From Natronomonas salsuginis (GTDB taxonomy: Archaea; Halobacteriota; Halobacteria; Halobacteriales; Haloarculaceae), in assembly GCF_005239135.1 (NCBI RefSeq), contig NZ_QKNX01000001.1, forward strand, positions 186,001-250,000: a stretch of DNA of 64,000 nucleotides, read 5' to 3'. Each line of letters begins with the position of its first letter. The stretch's first letter is position 1. Shown here piece by piece: positions 8,037-15,470 of this stretch. The notes under the pieces were generated by a model. It was not told where the DNA came from. It did no database searches and saw nothing but the letters and a program-made list of their open reading frames with translations. A program made the translations under genes and the position numbers.

Positions 8037-8720
8037 ATGTCGATTTCGTTCGACCGGAGTGGGGTGATCGCGGGGTTCTGGGCGGGGTTGCCGGTCGCCA
8101 TCGGCGTGGGTGGGTACGGGATCGCCTTCGGCGTCATCGCTCGGCAGTCCGGACTCTCCGTCGCGGAAGCCACGCTCATGAGCGCGTTCGTTCTGGCGGG
8201 TGCCTCGCAACTCATCGCGGTCGAGTTGTGGGGGTCGCCGCTTCCGGTCGTCGCCATCCTCGTGACGACGCTCATCGTCAACTTGCGATACGTGCTAATG
8301 AGCGCGTCGCTTCGACCGTGGTTCAAACATCTCTCGACCGGTCGCGCCTACGGGAGTCTGTTCTTCATCACCGATGAGACGTGGGCGCTCTCGATCGCCG
8401 ATCTCCGAACCGGCGCAAAGCGCGGGGCGTTCCTACTTGGTTCCGGACTCGCACTCTGGTCGCTTTGGGTCGGAACGACAGCCGTCGGTGCCGTGGTCGG
8501 CAGCGCGATCGCCGACCCGGAGCGGTTCGGGCTGGACTTCGTGCTCACGGCGATCTTCGTCGTCCTGGCGATCGGCCTCTGGCGCGGAACCGATGATGTC
8601 GCCCCCTGGACGGCTGCCGTCATCGTCGCGGTCGCCGGTTCGAACGCGCTCTCGGGCAGTTGGTACATCCTGCTCGGCGGGCTCGCGGGGAGTCTCGTGG
8701 CGGTGATCCGCCATGGTTGA
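8037..8720 (+). CDS. azlC: AzlC family branched-chain amino acid exporter subunit (227 aa)
   Basis: A multi-pass membrane protein of the AzlC/YgaZ family, the large subunit of an exporter for branched-chain amino acids or their analogues. It begins SISFDRSGVIAGFWAGLPVAIG and carries the family segment LVLAGASQL-like (VLAGASQLIAVELW, about residues 55-68), followed by NLRYVLMSASL. Several hydrophobic segments fill the rest. The frame is open upstream into the regulator gene, but the ATG at 8037 gives the family length. Its stop overlaps the azlD start by 8 bp, so the two subunits are translationally coupled. Its actual substrate here is unknown. Confidence 0.88.
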   Translation: MSISFDRSGVIAGFWAGLPVAIGVGGYGIAFGVIARQSGLSVAEATLMSAFVLAGASQLIAVELWGSPLPVVAILVTTLIVNLRYVLMSASLRPWFKHLSTGRAYGSLFFITDETWALSIADLRTGAKRGAFLLGSGLALWSLWVGTTAVGAVVGSAIADPERFGLDFVLTAIFVVLAIGLWRGTDDVAPWTAAVIVAVAGSNALSGSWYILLGGLAGSLVAVIRHG

Positions 8721-9015
8721 GCTCGACGGGCTCGTCGTCGCCGTCATCCTCGGGATGGCCATCGTCACCTACCTGACGAAAGCGGGCGGGCTGTGGCTAC
8801 TTGGGCGGATCGAGATCGGCGAACGAACGGAAGCGGGTCTCGAAGCGCTCCCGGGAGCGATCATCGTTGCCATCGTCGCGCCAGAACTCGCCGCCGGCGG
8901 CCCCGCAGAATGGACGGCCGCCGCGGTCGCAGTTGTCGTCGCCGTGCGGACGGACAACCTTCTCGTCGCGCTCGGTTCGGCGATCGGGGTCGTCGTGGTA
9001 CTGCGCGGCCTGTGA
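8713..9015 (+). CDS. azlD: AzlD family transporter small subunit (100 aa)
   Basis: A 100-residue membrane protein with three or four hydrophobic helices (VVAVILGMAIVTYLTK, ALPGAIIVAIVAPELAAG, AAAVAVVVAVRTDNLLVALGSAIGVVVV). The order, the ALPGAI segment and the RTDNLL segment are typical of AzlD/YgaH. It works with AzlC as the two-part exporter. It overlaps azlC by 8 bp. Confidence 0.85.
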   Translation: MVELDGLVVAVILGMAIVTYLTKAGGLWLLGRIEIGERTEAGLEALPGAIIVAIVAPELAAGGPAEWTAAAVAVVVAVRTDNLLVALGSAIGVVVVLRGL

Positions 9016-9019
9016 GACG

Positions 9020-10198
9020 TTAGTCGGTATCGGTGCCGCCGTCGGCTATCTTCCGCTCGCCGCGGGGGAACCACGCGAGTTCGTGTTCCGCATCGAGGCT
9101 CACGAACACCGGGTCGTCGTGCGACACCTTGTCCGCGTGGTTGTGCATGCAGCCGACGACGTCCCCGGAGTCGATCTCGACGCGATAGAGTACGGTCGGG
9201 CCGAGATAGCGGCGGTGGACGACCTCCCCGTTCGCCTCCTCGGGCTCGACGCGGCGGGCGCGAACGTCGTCCGGTCGGACCATGAGATCGATCTTCGAGC
9301 CGTGGTAGTCGTCGGTGAGCCCGTGAACGCGATCGAGCGGGACACAGCCCACGCCGGTCTCCACGCAGTCCTCTCTGACGGAGCCGGCAACGAACGACGC
9401 GTGTCCGAGAAAGCCGGCGACGAATTTGGATTCCGGTTGCTGGAACACCTCTTCGGGCGTCCCTACCTGTTCGAGGTTCCCCTCGCTCATCACCGCGACG
9501 CGATCGGAGATCGACATCGCTTCCTCCTGGTCGTGCGTGACCGAAACCGCGGTGACGCCGGCTTCCTTCAGGATATCGCGGACCTCCTCGCGCATCTCGA
9601 CTCTGAGGTCGACGTCGAGATTCGAGAACGGCTCGTCGAGGAGGAGGAGCCGCGGTTCCGGGGCCAGCGACCGGGCCAGCGCGACGCGCTGTTGTTGGCC
9701 GCCTGAAAGCTCTTCGGGGGCCTTCTCGCCGTGATCTTCGAGCCCGACGAGTTCGAGAAGGTTATCGACGCGCGCCTCGCGCTCGGCCTCGGGCCGCTCC
9801 TGTATCCCGAAGGCGATGTTATCACGGGCCGAGAGATGCGGAAAGAGCGCGAACTCCTGAAAGACGACCCCGACATCGCGCTGTTCTGCGGGAACGAAAT
9901 CGCTGCCGGTGACCGCTTCGCCGTCGAGTCGAACGACGCCACCATCGGGTTCTTCGAGCCCGGCGATCAGCCGAAGCGTCGTCGTTTTCCCGCACCCGGA
10001 GGGGCCGAGGAGGGTCAACAGCTCCCCCTCGTTGACGGTCAACGAGAGGTCGCTAATCACGGTAGTCTCGTCGTACGATTTGTCGATCGAATCGAGTTCG
10101 AGTACGGTTCGCGATTCGGACGACGCGTTCGTCGACGGGGTGTCTCCCGTCGAGTCGTGCGCTGCGGGCGTGCTCCGCCGTTGGAGCTCACTGGACAC
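9020..10198 (-). CDS. ABC transporter ATP-binding protein with TOBE domain, Fe(3+)/spermidine type (392 aa)
   Basis: A CUT1/FbpC/PotA-type ATPase. An N-terminal tail of about 35 residues is followed by the ABC domain (Walker A GPSGCGKTT, Q-loop VVFQEFALFPH, signature LSGGQQQR, Walker B LLLLDEPFSNLD, switch His in VTHDQEEA). A C-terminal TOBE region (about 270-380) carries the strand LMVRPDDVRA. No permease or binding-protein gene is adjacent, so it is an orphan subunit whose partners must be elsewhere. I start at the GTG at 10198, which has a GGAGGT ribosome site 7 nt upstream (10206-10211); a GTG at 10207 is the alternative. An iron-box-like repeat lies upstream (10255-10269). Confidence 0.85.
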   Translation of the reverse strand: MSSELQRRSTPAAHDSTGDTPSTNASSESRTVLELDSIDKSYDETTVISDLSLTVNEGELLTLLGPSGCGKTTTLRLIAGLEEPDGGVVRLDGEAVTGSDFVPAEQRDVGVVFQEFALFPHLSARDNIAFGIQERPEAEREARVDNLLELVGLEDHGEKAPEELSGGQQQRVALARSLAPEPRLLLLDEPFSNLDVDLRVEMREEVRDILKEAGVTAVSVTHDQEEAMSISDRVAVMSEGNLEQVGTPEEVFQQPESKFVAGFLGHASFVAGSVREDCVETGVGCVPLDRVHGLTDDYHGSKIDLMVRPDDVRARRVEPEEANGEVVHRRYLGPTVLYRVEIDSGDVVGCMHNHADKVSHDDPVFVSLDAEHELAWFPRGERKIADGGTDTD

Positions 10199-10254
10199 CG
10201 CGACCACCTCCGGACCTCCGATCCGACGACCCTACGATCATTGTCCCCTATTCG

Positions 10255-10269
10255 TTTAGGCAGACCAAA
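10255..10269. promoter_or_regulatory. Imperfect inverted repeat resembling a DtxR/iron box
   Basis: TTTAGGCAGACCAAA has arms TTTAGGC and GACCAAA that match at 5 of 7 positions. It resembles the TTAGGnnAnCC-type sites of DtxR/IdeR metal regulators. It lies about 55 nt upstream of the orphan ABC ATPase start and overlaps its likely TATA region. The match is by eye only. Confidence 0.3.
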
Positions 10270-10347
10270 AACCCTTCCGTTCGTCCGCAGCGACCACAAT
10301 CGGACCGAGTCCGAACGTTTACTGCGGAGCCACGTGAGTCACCACAC

Positions 10348-11502
10348 ATGCCAGACGTCGCAGTCATCGGCGCATCGATGACGCAGTTCGGCCAGCGGGA
10401 GGCGTGGATCCGCGATCTGCTCGCCGAGGCCGGCCAGCAGTGTCTCGACGACGCGGGCGTGGAATCCAGCGAAGTCGAACATCTCTACGTATCGAACATG
10501 GCCAGCGGGGAGTTCGAGGGGCAGACCGGCGTTCCGAACGCGCTCGCCCACGACCTCGCGGCGATCCCAGCCTACACCCAGCGGGTGGATCAGACCTCCT
10601 CATCGGGCGGGGCCGGCATCTACGCCGCGTGGCAATCGGTCGCCAGCGGCGCGTCGGAGATGACGCTGTTGGTCGGCGGAGAGAAGATGACCCACCGAAC
10701 GACCGGCGAGGCGACGGACATCATCGCGTCGCTCACCCACCCTGTCGAGTACAAACAGGGCGTGACGCTGCCGTCGTTCGCCGGCCTCGCTGCGCGGCTG
10801 TACCTCGACCGGTTCGACGCGCCGAGAGAGAGCCTCGCGAAGGTCGCGGTGAAAAATCACGCGAACGGGGTCCGGAACCCCCACGCCCAGTTTCGGAAGG
10901 AGATCGACGTCGAAACCGCGATGGAGGCACCGATGGTCGCCGACCCGCTTCGGCTGTACGATTTCTGCCCGATAACCGACGGATCCGCGGCGCTGTTGTT
11001 CTGTCCGGCGGAGGTGGCGAGATCGTATGCCGACGAGTACGCCGTCGTCTCGGGGGTCGGCGGTGCGACGGACACACACGTCGTCCACGAGCGCGTCGAC
11101 CCCACGACGATGGGCGGGGTGGTCGAATCCGGACGACAGGCCTACGAGATGGCCGGAATGAGTCCCGACGATATCGACGTGGCGGAGCTCCACGACATGT
11201 TCACGATCCTCGAATTTCTGCAGATGGAGGGGCTCGATTTCGCGCCGAAGGGCGAGGCGTGGAAGGAGATCGAAGCGGGGACGACGACCATCGACGGCGA
11301 ACGCCCGATCAACACGTCCGGGGGCCTCAAATCGAAGGGCCACCCGCTCGGAGCCTCGGGCGTCGCACAGGGGTACGAGATCTACAAACAGATCGTCGAC
11401 GACGCGGGCTCCCGACAGGTCGACGCGGACGTCGGATTGGCTTGCAACGTCGGCGGGTTCGGGAACTGCGTGACCACGGTTATCATGGAGGGACGACAAT
11501 GA
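10348..11502 (+). CDS. Thiolase-fold protein without the nucleophilic Cys (384 aa)
   Basis: A full-length thiolase superfamily protein of the SCP2/archaeal acetoacetyl-CoA thiolase-like group. The C-terminal motif GHPLGASG (His and Gly of the oxyanion hole) and the closing NVGGFGNCV are present. At the position of the acyl-accepting Cys (usually CASGG) the sequence is SSSGG, so Ser84 replaces the nucleophile. It may bind acyl-CoA without Claisen chemistry or use a different mechanism. The stop overlaps the start of the DUF35 gene (ATGA), as in archaeal thiolase-DUF35 complexes. A TATA-like GTTTACTG (10317-10324) lies about 24 nt before the ATG. Pathway not known. Confidence 0.85.
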   Translation: MPDVAVIGASMTQFGQREAWIRDLLAEAGQQCLDDAGVESSEVEHLYVSNMASGEFEGQTGVPNALAHDLAAIPAYTQRVDQTSSSGGAGIYAAWQSVASGASEMTLLVGGEKMTHRTTGEATDIIASLTHPVEYKQGVTLPSFAGLAARLYLDRFDAPRESLAKVAVKNHANGVRNPHAQFRKEIDVETAMEAPMVADPLRLYDFCPITDGSAALLFCPAEVARSYADEYAVVSGVGGATDTHVVHERVDPTTMGGVVESGRQAYEMAGMSPDDIDVAELHDMFTILEFLQMEGLDFAPKGEAWKEIEAGTTTIDGERPINTSGGLKSKGHPLGASGVAQGYEIYKQIVDDAGSRQVDADVGLACNVGGFGNCVTTVIMEGRQ

Positions 11503-11861
11503 CAATGGAGGCGTACCGCTACGAGGACGGCTCGATCACCTACCCCGGTCATCCGCGTGGGCCGAACGGCGACGAACCGGTCGACACCGTCGATCTGAGC
11601 GAACACACCGCCGAAGTCGTCACGTGGACGACCTCACACGCGACCCCACCGGGCGTCCGGAAACCGAATCACTTGGCGATCGTCGAGTTCGAGATCGACG
11701 ACCAAGCGGTCCGGGCACTCTGTCAACTCACGACAGGTGACGTGTCGATCGGCGACGAGGTGCGGCCAGTCCACTGCGAGGAGCTTCGAGATCCCGACGC
11801 CGGCATCCGGGAGGCGGAGAGCCAATCGTGGGACGGGTACCGATTCGAGCCGGTCGAATAA
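11499..11861 (+). CDS. DUF35 OB-fold partner of the thiolase, zinc ribbon lost (120 aa)
   Basis: This is the small acyl-CoA-binding partner that bridges thiolase-type enzymes in archaea. The C-terminal OB-fold strands are clear (HLAIVEFEIDDQAVRALCQLTT, then GDEVRPVHC). DUF35 proteins normally begin with a Cys4 zinc ribbon. Here the N-terminal 60 residues contain no Cys; a YPGHPRGPNG segment stands instead. The gene overlaps the thiolase by 4 bp, so the two are made together. An ATG at 11505 is an alternative start. Confidence 0.8.
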   Translation: MTMEAYRYEDGSITYPGHPRGPNGDEPVDTVDLSEHTAEVVTWTTSHATPPGVRKPNHLAIVEFEIDDQAVRALCQLTTGDVSIGDEVRPVHCEELRDPDAGIREAESQSWDGYRFEPVE

Positions 11862-11869
11862 GTCGACGA

Positions 11870-12535
11870 TTACGGCTCCTCGGGTGGCGCCCCGTTCTCA
11901 TCACCCCTTTTTTCAGCCTCGTCAGACGTCTCGTCGACCGAGCGTTTTATTGAGGCGAGTTCCTCGTCGACGTCGATCTCGACGCGCTCCGGATCGGGTC
12001 GTTCGAGAGTGTCTTCGGCCGGCTCCTCGTCTTCATCGGTGGGCGACGAACCGGTGTCTGGATCGATGGCCTCGGCCAACCGTGCGTCGACCTCGGATCG
12101 GAGCTCGCGCGCTTCCGCGAGCAGCCGCTGGACCTCCGGGTTCGACGGTTCCCCGCGAGCGGCCGATTGGAGGTCGGTGAGGGCGTCGTCGAGTCTGCGG
12201 AGTGTTTCTCGACTCGTCTCGGCGAGTCGGTCTCGACCCGCGATCGGTGATCGCTCGCCGGTCCGTCCCGAAACCGCATCGATCGGCCGGCCGTCGACGG
12301 CGCGGATGACCGCCGCCAACAGCTCCAGCGAGCGGATCCCGGCCTCCAGCAGGGCGATCGTCGTCGGAATGGTATAGCGTTCGGTGAAGCGAAGGAGCCT
12401 CGACGGCGACGGCGGCCGGGGGAGTCCCGGCGGCCGCTCACTCGTCGATTCGTCCAGTAACTCCGTGCGGAGCGATTCGAGGGTGTCGGATAGCTCGGCC
12501 GTCGCCTCGGCCAGATCGCGCTCGCGGTCGTTCAT
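11870..12535 (-). CDS. Haloarchaeal conserved hypothetical protein, coiled-coil (221 aa)
   Basis: I do not recognise a characterised family. Residues 1-30 are a heptad-like helix (DRERDLAEATAELSDTLESL). A Pro-rich piece follows (PPGLPRPPSPSRLLRFTERY), then a mildly hydrophobic segment, IPTTIALLEAGIRSLELLAAVIRAV (about 56-80), which could be a membrane-associated helix. Residues about 95-155 form another helix-rich part, and the tail is very acidic. It looks like a cytoplasmic-face, peripheral protein. It is convergent with the DUF35 gene. Confidence 0.7.
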   Translation of the reverse strand: MNDRERDLAEATAELSDTLESLRTELLDESTSERPPGLPRPPSPSRLLRFTERYTIPTTIALLEAGIRSLELLAAVIRAVDGRPIDAVSGRTGERSPIAGRDRLAETSRETLRRLDDALTDLQSAARGEPSNPEVQRLLAEARELRSEVDARLAEAIDPDTGSSPTDEDEEPAEDTLERPDPERVEIDVDEELASIKRSVDETSDEAEKRGDENGAPPEEP

Positions 12536-12633
12536 GTTTTTGCTGGGTGCTGGACGGGCAAAACACTACGGTCGACCCGCGGTGTTTAGGTCGGCGAAAA
12601 AACTTTAGCTCGGGGGTCCCCGAAAACGAATCA

Positions 12634-12771
12634 ATGAACGCAACGCCGGACGCTGACGAGGCAGTCGAACTCCGGGTCCACGCGACTTCCCCCGACCGAA
12701 CGGTGTTCATCGAACCGGACAACTGCGACGGGTGGATCTCGACCGATCTCACGGTCGACGTTCGGCCGTAA
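12634..12771 (+). CDS. Small conserved haloarchaeal protein (45 aa)
   Basis: A 45-residue acidic protein (ELRVHATSPDRTVF then EPDNCDGWISTDLTVDV) of a type I have seen repeatedly in haloarchaeal genomes without known function. A TATA-like AACTTTAG lies about 28 nt upstream of the ATG, as expected for a leaderless mRNA. It is convergent with dpsA. The single Cys is not part of a zinc motif. Confidence 0.65.
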   Translation: MNATPDADEAVELRVHATSPDRTVFIEPDNCDGWISTDLTVDVRP

Positions 12772-12792
12772 CCGAACGAGGGTCGTTCTCGA

Positions 12793-13338
12793 TCAGTTCG
12801 TCGTCGACTCGGTCACGAGCGTGTCGTCCTCGAGGTAGTGCTCGAGGTGGTGGGCGTGTTCCTCGGCCGTTTCGAGGATATCCCGGAGGAGTTCTTCGGT
12901 CGTGTAGTCGCCGAGTTCGCCCGCCAGTGCGATGTGATATCGGAGCGATTCGATGAAGACGCCGAACGCCTCGATATCGTTTTCGAGCGACGTGCGAACC
13001 CCGTAGACGTCCTCGCCCTCGGGGTCGATCGGCGCGTGTTCCTCGAACGTCGCGCCCCCGGCAAGCGGGACGCCGCCGATCGCCTGTGCGCGCTCGGCGA
13101 GTTCGTCGGCGCTCTCCTCGAGATCCTCGGCGATGTCTCCGAGATACTCGTGAACGCCGAGGAACTCCGCACCCTCGACGTTCCAGTGGTGCTTTTTGAT
13201 CTGGTGGTACAGCACGTACGTCGCGGCGAGATCCGTGTTCAACGCGTCGACGAGCTGCTCCGCGTTGTCCGGGGCGATTTTGAGGGCGGTCTCTTCGACG
13301 CTTCCGGCTCGACGGCGAATCGTCTCTTGGGTGCTCAT
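12793..13338 (-). CDS. dpsA: DpsA ferritin-like DNA-protecting protein (181 aa)
   Basis: A Dps-type 12-mer ferritin that oxidises and stores iron and protects DNA from peroxide damage. The ferroxidase site signature is present: His in YHQIKKHHWNVEG (about 42-54), then HEYLGDIAEDLEESADELAERA with the Asp/Glu ligands. The length matches haloarchaeal DpsA. The promoter (AATATTTAA on the minus strand, 13366-13376) is strong and AT-rich. The haloarchaeal orthologue is known to be iron- and peroxide-responsive; no operator is clear here. Confidence 0.93.
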   Translation of the reverse strand: MSTQETIRRRAGSVEETALKIAPDNAEQLVDALNTDLAATYVLYHQIKKHHWNVEGAEFLGVHEYLGDIAEDLEESADELAERAQAIGGVPLAGGATFEEHAPIDPEGEDVYGVRTSLENDIEAFGVFIESLRYHIALAGELGDYTTEELLRDILETAEEHAHHLEHYLEDDTLVTESTTN

Positions 13339-13365
13339 ACAGGTAACGGTACGGTGGCTATTGAG

Positions 13366-13376
13366 TTAAATATTTT
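13366..13376 (-). promoter_or_regulatory. TATA box of dpsA
   Basis: The AT-rich core AATATTTAA on the minus strand, about 28-38 nt before the dpsA ATG, is the best promoter match in this gap. It predicts a very short leader. Confidence 0.5.
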
Positions 13377-13503
13377 CACTAATCAGAATTCAGTTTTTTA
13401 TTCAGGTAATTATATTTTGCTTATTTCGCAGACTCACGCGAGAATCCGTCAGATCGGATCGCCCCTGCGGCCGGTTCGCACGCCCGAGTCCGTTCATAAG
13501 CGC

Positions 13504-13668
13504 TTTTATGCGGTGGTGCAGTACGATGGTGTACAGCCTACGCGGGGTTGTGATGCTCCTAGCCGGACAGGACTCACGCACCGAGGCGGTGCGAAGAACC
13601 GACCCCACCATGTGGTCGATCGGTTCGACGGCGGGGGAGCGCGAGCCCGCGCGTAGGAGGAGTCAATA
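13504..13668 (+). promoter_or_regulatory. Promoter and long structured leader of the rpl7ae operon (candidate regulatory RNA)
   Basis: A TATA-like TTTTATG (13504-13510) predicts transcription from about 13533, leaving roughly 135 nt before the rpl7ae ATG. Most haloarchaeal mRNAs are leaderless, so this is unusual. The leader has hairpins GCACCG-AGG-CGGTGC (13578-13592), TCCT...AGGA (about 13557-13572) and an enclosing GGGGTT/GACCCC stem. It also has the string GCGAAGAACC, which resembles one strand of a Kt-7-type kink-turn. L7Ae binds kink-turns and is reported to regulate its own mRNA in Sulfolobus. A canonical second strand was not found, so a guide RNA or an autoregulatory leader are both only possibilities. 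Confidence 0.4.
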
Positions 13669-14031
13669 ATGTCAGTATACGTAGATTTCGACGTGCCGGC
13701 CGAACTCGAGGACGACGCCATCGAGGCCCTCGAGGTCGCCCGGGACACCGGCTCGGTAAAGAAAGGAACGAACGAAACGACGAAAGCGGTCGAGCGCGGT
13801 AACGCCGAGCTCGTCTTCATCGCTGAGGACGTCAGTCCCGAGGAGGTCGTCATGCACCTCCCCGAGATCGCGGCCGAGAAGGATGCGCCGTACGTCTTCG
13901 TCGGCACGCAGGACGACATCGGCCACGCCGCCGGCCTCCAGGTCGGTAGCGCCGCCGCCGCCATCGTCGATTCGGGCGAGGCGAGCGATGACGTCGAGTC
14001 CATCGCAGAGAAACTCGAGGAACTCCGGTAG
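13669..14031 (+). CDS. rpl7ae: Ribosomal protein L7Ae / kink-turn binding protein (120 aa)
   Basis: A multifunctional RNA-binding protein: a 50S ribosome subunit and core protein of C/D and H/ACA guide RNPs and archaeal RNase P. The RNA-binding region [28 protein letters not shown] (about 33-60) and the loop [10 protein letters not shown] (about 92-101) are the family signature. The length is normal. A GGAGGA Shine-Dalgarno-like site precedes the ATG by about 8 nt, fitting the leadered transcript. First gene of rpl7ae-rps28e-rpl24e-ndk, a conserved archaeal order. Confidence 0.97.
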   Translation: MSVYVDFDVPAELEDDAIEALEVARDTGSVKKGTNETTKAVERGNAELVFIAEDVSPEEVVMHLPEIAAEKDAPYVFVGTQDDIGHAAGLQVGSAAAAIVDSGEASDDVESIAEKLEELR

Positions 14032-14041
14032 GTGACGCGTC

Positions 14042-14266
14042 ATGAGTGCTGAAAACGAAGGGGACGGCGCGACCCCTGCCGAAGTGATCGAGGTCGTCGG
14101 CAAGACCGGCATGCACGGTGAGGCCATGCAGGTCAAGTGCCGGATCAAGGAGGGCGAAAACCAGGGACGGATCATCGCCCGGAACGTCCTCGGACCGGTC
14201 CGTGTCGGCGACGTGTTACAGCTTCGCGAGACGGCCCGCGAGGCCGACTCCATCGGAGGACAATAA
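14042..14266 (+). CDS. rps28e: Ribosomal protein S28e (74 aa)
   Basis: A small 30S subunit protein with an S1-like OB fold. The core [49 protein letters not shown] is the family sequence, followed by the C-terminal RETAREAD motif. It begins 10 nt after rpl7ae, and its TAA overlaps the rpl24e ATG by one base (14266), indicating coupled translation. Confidence 0.96.
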   Translation: MSAENEGDGATPAEVIEVVGKTGMHGEAMQVKCRIKEGENQGRIIARNVLGPVRVGDVLQLRETAREADSIGGQ

Positions 14267-14610
14267 TGGTTCAAAAACGCACCTGCGACTACAGCGGCCA
14301 GGAGATCGAACCCGGTACCGGCACGATGTACGTCAGAAACGACGGCACGGTGCTCTGGTTCGCCGATTCGAAGTGCGAGAAGAACTACCTCTTGGGCAGA
14401 GAGCCGCGCGACCTCGAGTGGATCGGCGACGACGACGCCGTCGCTGCTGAGGACGAGGCGGAAGCCGAAGCGGCCGAACCCGAAGAAGAGGTAACCGAGG
14501 CCGAACCGACGGACGCCGAATCCGAAGACGAAGCGGACATCGAGGACGAGGCCGAAACGGACGAAGACGAGGCCGAAACGGACGAAGCCGAAGAGGAGGT
14601 CGAAGCTTGA
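14266..14610 (+). CDS. rpl24e: Ribosomal protein L24e with long acidic C-terminal extension (114 aa)
   Basis: Residues 1-55 are the L24e zinc-finger domain (Cys7 in RTCDYSG and the later SKCEKNY, with WFADSKC and [10 protein letters not shown] conserved). L24e is normally about 60-70 residues. Here an extra 55-60 residues made almost only of Glu, Asp, Ala and Thr follow. The end of this tail is a perfect 21-bp tandem duplication (14545-14586, peptide DEAETDE twice). Other archaeal L24e have four zinc Cys; here only two are evident in the N-terminal part, as in other haloarchaeal members that I recall imperfectly. Confidence 0.93.
   Translation: MVQKRTCDYSGQEIEPGTGTMYVRNDGTVLWFADSKCEKNYLLGREPRDLEWIGDDDAVAAEDEAEAEAAEPEEEVTEAEPTDAESEDEADIEDEAETDEDEAETDEAEEEVEA
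14545..14586 (+). repeat. Perfect 21-bp tandem repeat in the rpl24e acidic tail
   Basis: Copies 14545-14565 and 14566-14586 are identical, in frame, and encode DEAETDE each. Such identical DNA copies inside a low-complexity acidic tail suggest a recent slip-strand duplication. Confidence 0.85.
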
Positions 14611-15072
14611 ATGGCCGACGCCGACCGAACCTTCGTCATGGTCAAGCCCGACGGCGTCCAGCGCGGACTCATCGGGGACATCGTCTCGCGGTTCGAGGAC
14701 CGCGGACTGAAACTTGTCGCCGGCAAGTTCATGCAGATCGACGACGCGCTCGCGCGCGAGCACTACGCCGAGCACGTCGACAAGCCGTTCTTCGATGACC
14801 TCGCCGACTTCATCACGTCTGGCCCGGTCTTCGCGATGGTCTGGGAGGGCCAAGACGCCGTCGCGCAGGTCCGCACGATGATGGGCGAAACGGACCCTGC
14901 CGACTCCGCACCGGGGACGATCCGGGGCGACTTCGGGCTCGACCTCGGTCGGAACGTCATCCACGGTTCGGACACCGAGGAGGGCTCCGCCGAGCGCGAG
15001 ATCGGGCTGTTCTTCGACGACGAGGAACTGCTTGACTACGAGCGAATCGACGAACCCTGGCTGTACGAGTAA
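14611..15072 (+). CDS. ndk: Nucleoside diphosphate kinase (153 aa)
   Basis: Transfers the gamma-phosphate of ATP to other nucleoside diphosphates via a phospho-His. The catalytic His118 lies in RNVIHGSD, with [14 protein letters not shown] at the N-terminus and the Kpn loop GTIRGDFG present. Full length for the family and a typical halophilic NDK sequence. It starts directly after the rpl24e stop and is the last gene of the operon. Confidence 0.97.
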   Translation: MADADRTFVMVKPDGVQRGLIGDIVSRFEDRGLKLVAGKFMQIDDALAREHYAEHVDKPFFDDLADFITSGPVFAMVWEGQDAVAQVRTMMGETDPADSAPGTIRGDFGLDLGRNVIHGSDTEEGSAEREIGLFFDDEELLDYERIDEPWLYE

Positions 15073-15164
15073 CGTCGCCGCCACGCGCTCGGAACGAGCG
15101 AACCGATGCTCGATCGCCGGGAATCATCGGCCGATTTTTCACCACCTACGTCGTAGTGTCACGT

Positions 15165-15416
15165 ATGTTCTGGAATGCCTCGCAGTCGTCTACGGCGCGT
15201 TCGTCGCGCTGTTTCCCGAACGCACGCTCGAGTACCTGACGAGAATCGTCCTGGTCGGCTACGAAAACGCCGAGGAACTCGAACCCAGCGAGTGGTATGT
15301 CCCGCTCACCCGGATCGACGGCGGTCCTCCTGGCCGTCGCGGGACTACTCGCGATCGCGTTCGAACGCGGCTGCTCGAAAGGCGAGAGCGGATCGGACGA
15401 CGACACCGACGAGTAA
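15165..15416 (+). pseudogene. Small membrane protein gene disrupted by frameshifts
   Basis: Two reading frames join into one plausible small membrane protein. The first gives LECLAVVYGAFVALFPERTLEYL and continues to PLTRID; the second frame continues STAVLLAVAGLLAIAFERG and then an acidic end at TAA (15414-15416). The shift lies near 15317-15322. The ATG at 15165 is itself out of frame with the first part, so a second lesion is likely at about 15168-15175. A TTTTTC stretch sits about 25 nt before the ATG. Haloarchaea have similar short two-helix proteins, but I cannot name the family. Sequencing error is the alternative to a true pseudogene. Confidence 0.55.
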
Positions 15417-15470
15417 CGGCGCGGAAAACGCGACAGTACTTTTTTGACGACCCTCAGTCCCGCGAACCGA

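Noticed and set aside
13590-13602. Canonical kink-turn in the rpl7ae leader
   Set aside because: Only one strand (GCGAAGAACC) matches; the needed GGNGA partner strand directly before GCACC is absent. Kept only as a resemblance.
13533-13668. C/D box guide RNA in the rpl7ae leader
   Set aside because: A TGATG is present but no D box pairs with it and no second C'/D' set was found.
13672-15084. Minus-strand open frame across the rpl7ae-ndk operon
   Set aside because: It crosses four certain genes; composition is that of a reverse-strand shadow.
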